DNA of 64,000 nucleotides, from contig JAFRCC010000018.1 in assembly GCA_017404545.1 (NCBI GenBank), forward strand, positions 434,001-498,000, given 5' to 3'. Shown here piece after piece: positions 25,405-34,944 of the stretch. Below the pieces are notes generated by a model. It saw only the letters and a program-made list of their open reading frames with translations, searched no databases and was not told the origin of the DNA. Numbering within the stretch: position 1 is the first letter of the stretch; every line of letters starts with the position of its first letter. This DNA comes from Clostridia bacterium. GTDB taxonomy: Bacteria > Bacillota > Clostridia > TANB77 > CAG-508. The translations under genes were made by a program, and so were the position numbers.

Positions 25405-28400
25405 TTAAAATTCTTTTAGAAAATTTTTTATTGCTTCAAGTTTCTTTTTATCATTAAATTCTTTAACTTTTAAAGTAATATATGGGTCTTTTGCTTGCGA
25501 AAACATAATTTGATTTTTATATTTCTCAATAAGTTTTTCTATATTTACGTTCATACGTTTCGAATCAAAATAAAATACAAAGTTTTCACCATGTTGGCTA
25601 ATTTTTATAATATTTGCTGCTTTTGCTAAGTTTTTAATTCTTGCTATATCAATTAAATTTTCAAGCTCTTCTGGCATAACACCATATCTATCAATAATTT
25701 CATCAATTATATCTTGTATATCCGTTTCTGACGTACAAACAGCAATATCTTGATAAATTTCAATTTTTTGGCTAGAATCTGAAATAAATTCATCTGGTAT
25801 ATAGCTCGAAATATTAAGATCAATTTGAACATCAATTTCTTCTTGAACCTCAAATCCCTGCATTTCTTTAACTACTTCATCTAAAAGCTTGCAATACATA
25901 TCATAACCAACTTGCTCCATATGACCATGTTGAATTTCCCCAAGCAAACTACCGGCACCTCTTATCTCTAAATCCCTCATGGCAATTTTAAAACCTGATC
26001 CAAACTCTGTAAATTCTTTTATAGATTTAAGCCTTTTATCCGCAATTTCAGATAAGATTTTATCCCTTCTATACATTACATATGCAAAAGCTTGCCTATT
26101 GCTTCTGCCAACTCTACCTCTTATTTGATATAACTGAGCAAGTCCAAGTCTTTCTGCATTTTCAACAATAATTGTATTTGCATTTGGAATATCAATTCCA
26201 GACTCCAAAATAGTTGTACATACTAACACATTTGTCTTTTTGCTAATAAAGTCAAACATTATTTCTTCTATTTCTCGACCTGTCATTTTACCATGAGCAA
26301 AACTAACCTTAGCTTCGTCAACCAGGCTTGCAATTTCTGCAGCCTTTTTCTCTATGCCTTCTACATTGTTATACAAATAATATACTTGCCCTCCACGCTC
26401 CAGTTCCTTTGTTATAGCTTCCTTTACTACCTCTGGATCATACTCCATAACATAAGTTTGAACTGGCTTTCTATTTTGAGGTGGTTCGTATATAACAGAC
26501 ATATCTCTAACACCAACAATAGACATATGGAGTGTTCTTGGGATGGGAGTTGCTGTCATTGTTAATACATCAACTGTGTTTTTTAATTGTTTAATTTTCT
26601 CTTTATCCTTAACACCAAATCTATGCTCCTCATCTATTATAAGAAGTCCTAAATCTTTAAATTCAACATCCTTGCTTAATACTCTATGTGTACCTATAAC
26701 TATATCTATTTCACCAAGTTTTAATTTCTTTATAATATCATCTTGCTCTTTTTTAGTTTTGAATCGGTTTAGCACTGCTATTCTTATTGGGTATTCTTTC
26801 ATACGCTCTTTAAAATTATCGTATTGCTGATCTGCAAGAACTGTTGTTGGAACAAGATATACCACCTGCTTTTGGTCCATAACTGCTTTAAAAGCGGCTC
26901 TTATTGCTACTTCTGTTTTCCCATATCCAACATCACCACAAAGAAGTCTATCCATTGGCTTACTATTTTCCATGTCCCTCTTAACTTCATTTATACAACG
27001 CATTTGATCATCTGTTTCCACATATTGGAAGCTATTTTCAAATTGTGTTTGCCACTCATTATCTTGTGAAAAAGCAAAACCTTTAACTTTTTGCCTCTTA
27101 GCATATAGCTCAATTAGCTCTCTTGCCACTTCACGTAGATTATTTTTAACTTTAGCCTTGGTATTTGCCCAATCTTTACCTCCAAGCTTATATATTTTAG
27201 GAACAGCTTCTCCACCAACATATTTTCTAACACTATCTAATGAATTTGTTGGAACATATAAAATATCATCATTTTTATATCTTATTTTAATGTAATCTTT
27301 TACTACATCTCCAGTTTTAATTGTATTTACACCTATATATTGCCCAATTCCATGAATTTTATGAACAACATAATCACTTATTCTTAAATCAGCAAAGACA
27401 ACTTTTTCACTTTGCTTAAATACCTTGTTAACTCTTTTTGTTTTCGACTTTGTAGCAAAAAATTCTTCACTACTTAATACAAGTAAATTCGTATCCTTAC
27501 ATTCAAAACCAGATGAAAGTGCACCGGTTGTTACAACAATCTCACCATAAGATACTTTATCTAGTTCCTTTGTGTATCTGTGATTTATATTGTTATCTGT
27601 TAACAAAATTGATATTTTTCTTGCATTTTCCTCTGTTCCACCAAGTATAATTACCTTACGTTTTAAATTCAAATATTCTTTTAATTGATTTAATAAAATT
27701 TCTGTTTCTGCTTTATAAAAATTAACATCCCTATATGAAAAATATATAGTACTATTGCCAAAAGCTATATCAGATTTTTCAATATTAATATAATTCCACT
27801 TGTCAAAATCAAAAGAATATTCACTAATACTTTTTATTGAATCTGGAACGAACCTACCTTTTTCGGTAATGCTTTTTACCAAATTATTATTATCTATTTT
27901 TATATTATCTACTCTTTGTTTTATTTTAGATTGCTCATCTAAAATTATAAGAAACTTATCTTCCAAATAATCTAGAAAACTTTCGCTCTTTTGATAGAAT
28001 AAATCAAAGTATTTGTCTACTTTACTTAGGTAATTTCCACTACAAATAAGCTCTTCATCTTCTTCTGAACATTTTCCATATTCTGCTATTCTTTTCTTTA
28101 ATGTGTCTATATCCATGTCTATCACGAATTCATGGCAAGGATATATATCAATAGAATCTGTCATTTCTACTGACCTTTGTGATAAAATATCAAATTTTCT
28201 AATAGAATCAATCTCATCTCCCCAAAATTCAACTCTTATACCATGTTTTTCGTTTAAAGATATATCGATAATTCCGCCTCTTATTGCAAATTGACCACGT
28301 CCTTCAATTATGTCTGATCTTTCATACCCTAAATTTGTTAAATATAGTTTTAAATCATCTAAATTACATGTATTTCCAACTTTTAATTTTAGGATATTTT

Positions 28401-28803
28401 TATATAGTTCTTTTTGTGGAATCATTCTTTGCATTAGAGCTTCTATTGTAGTTACAATTATCATTTTTTTGCTCTGTTGTACCTTATTTAGCACATCAAT
28501 TCTTTCATATGGCAAATCCTTGCTTTCAACCAAGTAATCATATGATGCTATTTCTCTTTTTGGAAAAAATTCAACTTCATCATAAAAGTATTTTAAGTCT
28601 TTCGCTATTCTTCTTGCCTGCAACTCATTATACGTAACAATGCAACAACTATTTTTTAAGGTGTCTTCCACCGCTGATATAAATTGTATCTCGCCCACGT
28701 CAGACAAGCCCGATATAGTTATCGGGCACTTTTTATTTTTTATACTTGATATAACTTCAATAAATTTTTGACTCTCTTTCAAGTCTTTATATAGTTCATT
28801 CAT
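25405..28803 (-). CDS. mfd: Transcription-repair coupling factor
   Basis: About 1132-residue translocase that removes RNA polymerase stalled at lesions and recruits UvrA. Visible parts: the UvrB-like N-terminal region, a CarD-like RNA-polymerase-interacting domain (about 480-550; KVFADLRISDYVVHKIHGIG), Walker A GDVGYGKTEV (about 613), DEEH box (LLIIDEEHRFG), the second RecA lobe (RGRVGRSNRQAF), and a C-terminal TRCF domain. An in-frame TTG at 28809 is also possible. The AAAGGAG site is 11 bases from the ATG at 28803 and 5 from the TTG, so the start is not fully certain. Second gene of a four-gene operon. Confidence 0.96.
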   Translation of the reverse strand: MNELYKDLKESQKFIEVISSIKNKKCPITISGLSDVGEIQFISAVEDTLKNSCCIVTYNELQARRIAKDLKYFYDEVEFFPKREIASYDYLVESKDLPYERIDVLNKVQQSKKMIIVTTIEALMQRMIPQKELYKNILKLKVGNTCNLDDLKLYLTNLGYERSDIIEGRGQFAIRGGIIDISLNEKHGIRVEFWGDEIDSIRKFDILSQRSVEMTDSIDIYPCHEFVIDMDIDTLKKRIAEYGKCSEEDEELICSGNYLSKVDKYFDLFYQKSESFLDYLEDKFLIILDEQSKIKQRVDNIKIDNNNLVKSITEKGRFVPDSIKSISEYSFDFDKWNYINIEKSDIAFGNSTIYFSYRDVNFYKAETEILLNQLKEYLNLKRKVIILGGTEENARKISILLTDNNINHRYTKELDKVSYGEIVVTTGALSSGFECKDTNLLVLSSEEFFATKSKTKRVNKVFKQSEKVVFADLRISDYVVHKIHGIGQYIGVNTIKTGDVVKDYIKIRYKNDDILYVPTNSLDSVRKYVGGEAVPKIYKLGGKDWANTKAKVKNNLREVARELIELYAKRQKVKGFAFSQDNEWQTQFENSFQYVETDDQMRCINEVKRDMENSKPMDRLLCGDVGYGKTEVAIRAAFKAVMDQKQVVYLVPTTVLADQQYDNFKERMKEYPIRIAVLNRFKTKKEQDDIIKKLKLGEIDIVIGTHRVLSKDVEFKDLGLLIIDEEHRFGVKDKEKIKQLKNTVDVLTMTATPIPRTLHMSIVGVRDMSVIYEPPQNRKPVQTYVMEYDPEVVKEAITKELERGGQVYYLYNNVEGIEKKAAEIASLVDEAKVSFAHGKMTGREIEEIMFDFISKKTNVLVCTTILESGIDIPNANTIIVENAERLGLAQLYQIRGRVGRSNRQAFAYVMYRRDKILSEIADKRLKSIKEFTEFGSGFKIAMRDLEIRGAGSLLGEIQHGHMEQVGYDMYCKLLDEVVKEMQGFEVQEEIDVQIDLNISSYIPDEFISDSSQKIEIYQDIAVCTSETDIQDIIDEIIDRYGVMPEELENLIDIARIKNLAKAANIIKISQHGENFVFYFDSKRMNVNIEKLIEKYKNQIMFSQAKDPYITLKVKEFNDKKKLEAIKNFLKEF

Positions 28804-28819
28804 AATCAAAAAAACTCCT

Positions 28820-29071
28820 TTATTTAGAGCTCTTATATTGCTCTAAAGCTTTAGCTATTTGATCGGGGCATGAAGTATCTCTAAAACCACATTTAATTCC
28901 GTTTAATTTTGCTATAACATCATCAATACTCATTCCTGTAATTAAACTTGAAATTCCTTTTAAGTTACCATTACATCCATTTATAGCTTTAAAGCTTTTT
29001 ATCTCATTATCTTCTATATCAAAAATCATCTCTGTTGAACATACACCTTCTGGCCTGTATATATACTCCAT
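28820..29071 (-). CDS. TSCPD-domain protein (TIGR03905 type)
   Basis: 83-residue protein recognisable by its TSCPDQIAKAL ending, with YRPEGVCSTEM near the N-terminus and NGCNGNLKGIS in the middle. This is the small stand-alone TSCPD family, related to a segment near the C-terminus of some class II ribonucleotide reductases. The conserved Cys residues suggest metal or redox chemistry; function is unknown. The start at 29071 is set by the AAGGAGG site; an upstream in-frame Met lacks one. It is first in the mfd operon, with its promoter at 29104-29132. Confidence 0.86.
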   Translation of the reverse strand: MEYIYRPEGVCSTEMIFDIEDNEIKSFKAINGCNGNLKGISSLITGMSIDDVIAKLNGIKCGFRDTSCPDQIAKALEQYKSSK

Positions 29072-29103
29072 TCTATGCCTCCTTAAGTAAAAATAATACC
29101 TAT

Positions 29104-29132
29104 ATAATACCAAAAAAGTGTTCTCTAGTCAA
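29104..29132 (-). promoter_or_regulatory. Promoter of the TSCPD-mfd-methyltransferase-cyclophilin operon
   Basis: Minus-strand TTGACT (29127-29132) and TATTAT (29104-29109) with a 17-base spacer, located 33 bases before the first start codon. It is a normal vegetative sigma-factor promoter. Confidence 0.78.
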
Positions 29133-29222
29133 GAGAGAGCTGCAATCAAACAAAAATGCATAAAAAATTACATGCTTCATAAATTGTAAATGATAACAAT
29201 AATTTATAAAGGGATATATTAA

Positions 29223-30404
29223 ATGAAATTTATAAAAAGAAATTTACTAACAATTTTATTCACATTTTTTCTCATTTTTCTAGTTGTATTCTCTAATAAT
29301 AATTTAACTGCCGCAAAGAATGGCCTTATGCTCTGGGCAAATTCTGTTGTGCCATCTCTTCTTCCATTTTTTATTGCAACAGAGCTCCTAAACTACACTA
29401 ATATTGCACATATTATTGGCAAAATACTAAATAAAATTATGCGTCCACTATTTAATATTCCTGGAGAAGGTGCGTATGCGTTTATTATGGGAATAATTAG
29501 TGGATATCCCATTGGTGCTAAAATTGTTTCTGACTTTTATAAAAATAGAATATGTACAAAAGATGAAGCCGAAAGAATGCTTGCATTTACAAACAATTCT
29601 GGTCCATTATTCATTATAGGAACTGTTGGAATCTTACTTTTTGGAAATACAACTATTGGATTATTACTTTTTGCAACACATATTCTATCTAGCATTACTA
29701 TTGGAATTATTTTAGGAATAAAATCAAGATTACATCATAATAAAAATATAACAAAACATACTAAAGCCATTTCTTATTCAAAAAATGCAATAAATATTCA
29801 AAATAATCTGGAAGCTACAACTAAAACTTCTATCTTAGACCTAGGAAGTATTTTAAGTAATAGTATCAGCAAGTCTATTTCTACGGTTTTGCAAATTGGA
29901 GGCTTTGTTGTATTATTCTCAGTAATTATATCTATCTTAAATAAGATTAGTCTTATTAACTTGGTATCAAACGTATTATCATATTTTTATGTTCCAAAGG
30001 ACATTGCAAAAAGTATAGTTAGTGGCCTAATTGAACTTACTAATGGAATAAATATTGCAGTAAACATTCATACCAAAAATTTGTCTATTAATATAATTAC
30101 TTGCTCTTTTTTATTGGGATTTGGTGGAATTTCAGTTCTGTTACAAGTTCTATCCATAGTTTCAAAAGAAAATTTAAGTATAAAAAACTATATTAGTGGA
30201 AAATTTTTGCAAGGACTTGTAGCAGCATTGTATACCGCAATATTTATAAAATATGTATCAATTTTTAATTTTGACATTCAAATACATTCGATTAACTCAA
30301 GTTTTAACTTATCAAAAATAATACTAATACTAATTTCATTAACTATTGCATATGGAACTATCTTATTTAAACTAATTTTTACACATAAATTTCAGTACAA
30401 ATAA
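29223..30404 (+). CDS. ylbJ: Sporulation integral membrane protein YlbJ
   Basis: 393-residue polytopic membrane protein with about nine hydrophobic segments and Gate-type domains. Family-typical segments are ANSVVPSLLPFFIATELL (about 38-55), GIISGYPIGAKIV (about 90-102) and LAFTNNSGPLFIIGTVG (about 119-135). YlbJ is required for normal spore cortex formation in Bacillus and is linked to dipicolinic acid handling (established knowledge). Together with bofA it suggests a spore-forming ancestry. Divergent from the mfd operon; a GGGAT sequence serves as a weak ribosome binding site. Confidence 0.9.
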   Translation: MKFIKRNLLTILFTFFLIFLVVFSNNNLTAAKNGLMLWANSVVPSLLPFFIATELLNYTNIAHIIGKILNKIMRPLFNIPGEGAYAFIMGIISGYPIGAKIVSDFYKNRICTKDEAERMLAFTNNSGPLFIIGTVGILLFGNTTIGLLLFATHILSSITIGIILGIKSRLHHNKNITKHTKAISYSKNAINIQNNLEATTKTSILDLGSILSNSISKSISTVLQIGGFVVLFSVIISILNKISLINLVSNVLSYFYVPKDIAKSIVSGLIELTNGINIAVNIHTKNLSINIITCSFLLGFGGISVLLQVLSIVSKENLSIKNYISGKFLQGLVAALYTAIFIKYVSIFNFDIQIHSINSSFNLSKIILILISLTIAYGTILFKLIFTHKFQYK

Positions 30405-30439
30405 ATACACTTTAAATAACATATAAAAAGGAGGTTTCT

Positions 30440-30655
30440 ATGGATTATAATAACTATAATGGGTATTCGCCATACATGCCATATGATGGAAATAATATGG
30501 AACAAGGAAATATTCCTGATCAAAACTTATTCAATCCATCAATGCAATATGAACAGGCTTACATGTATTACCGTTATCTTTCTCAACAAATGGATTATAA
30601 AATAAAATGTAAAGAATATGAGAATCTATATAGAAATGAAAAAAAGAACTCTTAA
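30440..30655 (+). CDS. Small Tyr/Asn/Met/Gln-rich protein
   Basis: 71-residue protein with a strong AAGGAGG site, unusually rich in Tyr, Asn, Met, Pro and Gln in its first 55 residues (MDYNNYNGYSPYMPYDG). The end is charged and helical (YKIKCKEYENLYRNEKK). There is no signal peptide or TM helix. The composition resembles small spore coat or inner-coat proteins, and it follows ylbJ, but no family is recognised, so that is a guess. It ends at a terminator shared with the tRNA. Confidence 0.7.
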   Translation: MDYNNYNGYSPYMPYDGNNMEQGNIPDQNLFNPSMQYEQAYMYYRYLSQQMDYKIKCKEYENLYRNEKKNS

Positions 30656-30669
30656 AATTAGTTGAGAGC

Positions 30670-30700
30670 AAAAAAACGTTCTGAAAAGAACGCTTTTTTT
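30670..30700. terminator. Bidirectional terminator between small gene and tRNA-Met
   Basis: AAAAAACGTTCT and AGAACGCTTTTTTT pair around GAAA, with one bulged C and T-runs on both strands. It ends the 30440 gene on the plus strand and the tRNA transcript on the minus strand. Confidence 0.85.
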
Positions 30701-30776
30701 GGTAGCGAGAAGTGGATTCGAACCACCGACCTGCCGGGTATGAACCGGATGCTCTAGCCAACTGAGCTATCTCGCC
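30700..30776 (-). tRNA. tRNA-Met (anticodon CAT)
   Basis: A 77-base cloverleaf read on the minus strand: acceptor arm GGCGAGA with TCTCGCT, D-arm AGCTCAGTTGGCTAGAGC, anticodon loop TTCATAC (CAT), and T-arm GGTTCGAATCC. The 3' CCA is encoded (30700-30702). CAT also occurs in initiator and Ile2 tRNAs; the absence of the initiator C1-A72 mismatch and the loop form favour elongator Met. Confidence 0.93.
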
Positions 30777-30818
30777 ATCAACGAATTCTATTATAATTGT
30801 TTTTTATATTTTTGTCAA

Positions 30819-30855
30819 TAAAAAAAACGAAATAATTAAAATTATTCCGTTTTTA
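30819..30855 (-). terminator. Terminator of the 30860 gene
   Basis: On the minus strand AAACGGAATAAT-TTTA-ATTATTTCGTTT forms a 12-base stem with one mismatch, followed by a T-run. Confidence 0.82.
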
Positions 30856-30859
30856 CTTT

Positions 30860-31180
30860 TTAATAATCTGCTCTATCTTTTTGTTTTACTTCGTTCAGCT
30901 CCACTGATTGCTCATTTTTTTCTTCTCTTCTTCTATTTACTTCTTTCAATCTTCCATCAGCTTTCATAGCATCTTTATAGGATTTTTCGCGCTCGTGAAT
31001 TCCTTCTATTACTGCTTCAAATTTTCTACTATCAGCCTCATTAACAGGCTCTGCACTTACGTTTCCAGTAGCAATATGCTCTCCAACCCATAAAGATTTA
31101 AAAGCTTTAGACAATTTTTCAGTTATTATTTTAATTCTTGATTTTCTTTCATTTTCAAATTTATCACTACAGTTTTCCAT
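30860..31180 (-). CDS. Small charged protein of unknown function
   Basis: 106-residue soluble, highly charged and probably helical protein (NERKSRIKIITEKLSKAFKSLW near the start; NRRREEKNEQ near the end). A short middle segment WVGEHIATGN may be ordered. No family is recognised. Its ribosome binding site is weak (AAAGAG), but a good terminator follows, which supports a real gene. It lies between tRNA-Met and rpoD on the same strand. Confidence 0.62.
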   Translation of the reverse strand: MENCSDKFENERKSRIKIITEKLSKAFKSLWVGEHIATGNVSAEPVNEADSRKFEAVIEGIHEREKSYKDAMKADGRLKEVNRRREEKNEQSVELNEVKQKDRADY

Positions 31181-31325
31181 AACTCTTTACTTACTTTCAT
31201 CCTTTTCAGTTTTATAATTTGATTATGCATACAACTCTACTAACTAGCATAACCATGTAAGTATATTAACATAAAATCGTGTAGAAATCAAGTATTTCCC
31301 AAAAAAAAATTCAAAAAAGTACAGC

Positions 31326-31370
31326 AAAAACGCCAAATAACAATATTTTTTATTGAATTTGGCGTTTATC
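31326..31370 (-). terminator. Terminator of the dnaG-rpoD operon
   Basis: On the minus strand AAACGCCAAAT and ATTTGGCGTTT form an 11-base stem around an AT-rich loop, immediately after the rpoD stop and followed by TTTTTG. Confidence 0.82.
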
Positions 31371-31372
31371 TG

Positions 31373-32896
31373 TTAATTCATATAATCCTTCAATTTTTTA
31401 CTTCTACTTGGGTGTCTTAGTTTTCTTAAAGCTTTTGCCTCTATTTGTCTTATTCTCTCACGTGTAACTTTAAACTCTTTTCCAACTTCTTCAAGGGTTC
31501 TTGCCTTTCCATCTTCAAGACCAAATCTAAGTTTTAATACCTTTGCTTCTCTTGGAGTTAATGTTCCCATTACTTCCTCTAGTTGCTCTCTTAATAATGT
31601 ATACGCTACCGAATCTTGTGGAGCTGGTGAATCATCATCTTGAATAAAATCACCAAGGTGACTATCATCCTCCTCACCAATTGGCGTTTCTAGCGATACT
31701 GGATCTTGAGCAATTTTTTGTATCTCAACAACCTTTTCAACAGGAATTTCCATTTCTTTTGCAATCTCTTCTGGCGTAGGCTCTCGTCCTAATTGTTGTA
31801 ACAAGTGCCTTGATGTACGAATTAACTTATTAATAGTTTCTACCATATGAACCGGAATTCTTATTGTTCTTGCTTGATCAGCTATAGCTCTTGTAATAGC
31901 CTGTCTTATCCACCATGTTGCATAAGTACTAAATTTATATCCTTTAGTGTAGTCAAACTTTTCTACAGCTTTTATTAATCCCATATTACCTTCTTGAATT
32001 AAATCTAGGAATAACATTCCTCTTCCAACATATTTTTTAGCTATACTAACAACTAATCTTAAGTTAGATTCAGATAGTTTCTTTTTGCAATCTTCATCAC
32101 CTTCAAGAATTCCTTTCGCAAGTTCTATCTCTTGCTCATACGTTAATAGAGGTATTTTTCCGATTTCTCTTAAATACATTCTAACTGGATCATCAACACT
32201 AACACCTTCAATATTATTAACATCTATCTCTTCAAGTTTTATTTCTTCAACTTCTTCTAAATCTTCTAAATCTGGCTCTTCTTCATCAACATCATCTTTA
32301 TCTAGGTTAATTCCAAGCTTTTCAAACTTTTCAAGTATCACTTCTATTTGTGCAGGAGAAGCATTTCCTATTTCAACTGCAAGTTCCCCATATGTCATTC
32401 CACCTTGCTTCTTGGCTTGCTCAATAATTTTATTTATTTTCTCATTTTCATCCTGAGTTGTCTTAGCTCCAGTTTTTGTAGCATTTTCATCATTACTCTC
32501 AGTAGAGCTTTCAACTAAAGAATCATCAGCTTTATCATATATAACCTTAATAATTACAACAGGTTTTTTTTCGTTTATATCCCATGCTATATTTTCCATA
32601 ATAGACTCCCTGTCTATTTCAACTTTCTTTCCTTTTAATATAATGAAAAGTTTTGTTTTCTTTTCATTTATCTGCTCATCATTTACATCAAGCACAAGAT
32701 TTAGCTCTAGCACTTTTTTTCCAAATAAGATGTTTATATCTCTCTTTTTTTCAACATCTTCAAACTTCTCTTTATACACATATATGTTGTTTTTACTCTT
32801 TTCTACACTTGAATTATTTATATTGCATGTAATATTCTTGTTAATATTTTTTCCAGTTTTGTCAATTAGCTCTATTTCAATACTATAACTTTTCAT
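31373..32896 (-). CDS. rpoD: Primary sigma factor RpoD/SigA with long N-terminal extension
   Basis: 507-residue housekeeping sigma factor. Core regions are normal: 1.2 ([14 protein letters not shown], about 233), region 2 ([29 protein letters not shown], in two motifs), region 3, and region 4.2 with [21 protein letters not shown] near the end. Region 1.1 lies at about 155-195 ([12 protein letters not shown]). Before it are about 150 extra residues: a beta-rich segment (1-123) then an acidic Ser/Thr linker. Usual clostridial SigA is around 360-390 residues. AGGAGG ten bases before the start supports the long form. It lies 15 bases after dnaG. Confidence 0.95.
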   Translation of the reverse strand: MKSYSIEIELIDKTGKNINKNITCNINNSSVEKSKNNIYVYKEKFEDVEKKRDINILFGKKVLELNLVLDVNDEQINEKKTKLFIILKGKKVEIDRESIMENIAWDINEKKPVVIIKVIYDKADDSLVESSTESNDENATKTGAKTTQDENEKINKIIEQAKKQGGMTYGELAVEIGNASPAQIEVILEKFEKLGINLDKDDVDEEEPDLEDLEEVEEIKLEEIDVNNIEGVSVDDPVRMYLREIGKIPLLTYEQEIELAKGILEGDEDCKKKLSESNLRLVVSIAKKYVGRGMLFLDLIQEGNMGLIKAVEKFDYTKGYKFSTYATWWIRQAITRAIADQARTIRIPVHMVETINKLIRTSRHLLQQLGREPTPEEIAKEMEIPVEKVVEIQKIAQDPVSLETPIGEEDDSHLGDFIQDDDSPAPQDSVAYTLLREQLEEVMGTLTPREAKVLKLRFGLEDGKARTLEEVGKEFKVTRERIRQIEAKALRKLRHPSRSKKLKDYMN

Positions 32897-32911
32897 TTAG
32901 ATTAATACCTC

Positions 32912-34768
32912 CTACTTCATCCTAGCTAGCTTTATTATCAATTCACTTAATTCTCTCTCCAAACTAGCTACTTCATCCTTCGTTATTTCATTAGTATTTT
33001 CTAATTGTTTTATTATATTGTTTCTTTTAGCAATTAATTTATCTTTTTCATAGTTAATAATTACATCATCTATGCATTTCTTTACTTCTGTAATTTCAAA
33101 ATCTGTTGCCATAATGCCACTCAAGTGATTTACTATGTCCTCTTCTTTAAATACATCAAGTATAGTTGTTACATTATTATTACCATTTTCGAGTTCTTCA
33201 TACAATTTTTGTATAATTTTTTTATTTCTTTCTGACTTTATTTCTTCCAGACTAATATTTCTTCTTATTATTTGAAAAGACTCTTCCGGATAATTAATAA
33301 GCAAGTAAATAATTAAATTTTCTCTTTTTACAATAGCAGAGCTAATTTTTTCCTCATCCTCATTAATTATTCTTGGTTTTACAGCAGAATTTTTCTTTTC
33401 TAGCATTTTATTACTATTTTCTTTTGTATATAAAATTTTGTTTATCTCAGCATATATTGCTTCTTTCGATATTTTATAATCTAATGCAATTTTATCTATA
33501 TAAACTTCTTTTTCAATACTATTACTTACTTTTGATAATTCTTTTGCTATTTCTGTTAAAAATTTTATTTTGTCATTTGCTATATCAAGATTTAAATCTT
33601 TTTTTAGATTTTTTATTTTAAATTCAACCAGTGAAATTGCATTATCCATACATTTTGATAATCTTTCTGGACCATATTTTAATATATACTCATCTGGATC
33701 TTTTGCTCCTTCAATTTGAAGAATTCTTACATCACACCCGAGATTCTGTAGTATTTCTAACCCCCTCATTGTTGCAGCTTGTCCTGCCCCATCAGCGTCG
33801 TATCCAACAATTACTTGCTCACTAGACTTTCTAAGAAGTCTTCCTTGTGCCTCTGTTAATGCTGTACCTAATGACGCAACCACATTCGTTATTCCTCTTT
33901 GATGTAATGATATTGTATCCATATAACCTTCTACAATTAATATCTTCTTTAAACTATTTTCATGAGCAGCCTTTTTTGCTGCATATAGACCAAATAAGTG
34001 TCTGCCTTTAGAATAAACAATATTCTCTGTAGAATTTATGTATTTAGCTTGTTTTTTAAATGCAAGTTTTTCTTCTTCGGATGCATCCACCCCAGGTGGA
34101 TCTATTAGAATTCTTCCGCCAAAGGCAATAAATTTTCCTCTTTCATCCTGAATAGGAAACATTAGCCTTTTTCTAAATCGATCTACAAATTCACCTTTAT
34201 CATTTTGGTTTACAAGTTTTGAAGTAAGTATCTCTTCATCCTTAAAACCCAATAATTTTAGGTGATTATAGAGCTCATTATAATTGCCAGAATACCCTAT
34301 GAAAAAAGTTTTTAATGTATTATTATCTAACTTTCTCTTTTTTACATACTCTTGTGCTTTTTTTGAACCTGGATTATATATATTTTTGTGATAAAATAAC
34401 GCTGCTGCTTCATTTATTTGATATATTTTTGTTCTTAGATAATATTGTCTATCTTCTTCTTCTGATGATGAAGACACGGGCAAAGCAATATTTGCTCTGT
34501 TTGCCAATATCTCTATTGAATCTCTAAAACCTACACCTTCTATTTTACTAACAAAATGAAATACATTTCCTCCAACACCACAACCAAAACAATGAAATAT
34601 TTGTTTATCAGGTGATACAGCAAATGATGGGGATTTTTCGTTATGAAATGGGCATAAACCAAAGTAGCTACGACCGCTTCTTTTTAATGCAACATAGCTA
34701 CCTATAACATCTACAATATCGTTTCTACTTCTAATTTCTTCTATTAGTTCATCACTATATCGTACCAT
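32912..34768 (-). CDS. dnaG: DNA primase
   Basis: 618-residue primase that makes RNA primers at the replication fork. The N-terminal CHC2 zinc domain has ligands C39, H42, C60 and C63 (LCPFHNEKS...FHCFGCG). The TOPRIM catalytic core includes VEGYMDTISL and GYDADGAG (about 265-330), and a helical DnaB-binding domain ends the protein. The frame extends to 34810, but the GGAGG site favours the Met at 34768 (MVRYSDEL), the usual start. First gene of the dnaG-rpoD macromolecular synthesis operon. Confidence 0.96.
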   Translation of the reverse strand: MVRYSDELIEEIRSRNDIVDVIGSYVALKRSGRSYFGLCPFHNEKSPSFAVSPDKQIFHCFGCGVGGNVFHFVSKIEGVGFRDSIEILANRANIALPVSSSSEEEDRQYYLRTKIYQINEAAALFYHKNIYNPGSKKAQEYVKKRKLDNNTLKTFFIGYSGNYNELYNHLKLLGFKDEEILTSKLVNQNDKGEFVDRFRKRLMFPIQDERGKFIAFGGRILIDPPGVDASEEEKLAFKKQAKYINSTENIVYSKGRHLFGLYAAKKAAHENSLKKILIVEGYMDTISLHQRGITNVVASLGTALTEAQGRLLRKSSEQVIVGYDADGAGQAATMRGLEILQNLGCDVRILQIEGAKDPDEYILKYGPERLSKCMDNAISLVEFKIKNLKKDLNLDIANDKIKFLTEIAKELSKVSNSIEKEVYIDKIALDYKISKEAIYAEINKILYTKENSNKMLEKKNSAVKPRIINEDEEKISSAIVKRENLIIYLLINYPEESFQIIRRNISLEEIKSERNKKIIQKLYEELENGNNNVTTILDVFKEEDIVNHLSGIMATDFEITEVKKCIDDVIINYEKDKLIAKRNNIIKQLENTNEITKDEVASLERELSELIIKLARMK

Positions 34769-34870
34769 ATAACTTTCTTTCCTCCATTGCCATATTATAT
34801 AATTCGACACAAACTTTATAAATCCTTCTAATATTTACATAATTTGTAAACTCATTCTAAGCGTAATTAA

Positions 34871-34942
34871 TAGGAAAGTTTTTCAACTTTCCTATATAAC
34901 AATTATGGGCAGCCTTCTATTTTTATAGAATCTACCCATATA
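34871..34942 (-). terminator. Two hairpins downstream of the carD-like gene
   Basis: An imperfect hairpin with ATGGG/CCCAT ends and TTCTAT/ATAGAA inside lies at about 34906-34940. A perfect 10-base stem TAGGAAAGTT/AACTTTCCTA lies at 34871-34894. Neither has a strong U-tract on the minus strand, so termination is likely but not certain. Confidence 0.5.
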
Positions 34943-34944
34943 AT

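Noticed and set aside
34871..34894. Hairpin TAGGAAAGTT/AACTTTCCTA resembling the end hairpin of the three-copy repeat
   Set aside because: Only the TAGGAAA core is shared. The conserved GCAATGTT-GCGAAGC and GCGCGCC blocks are absent, so it is not a fourth copy.
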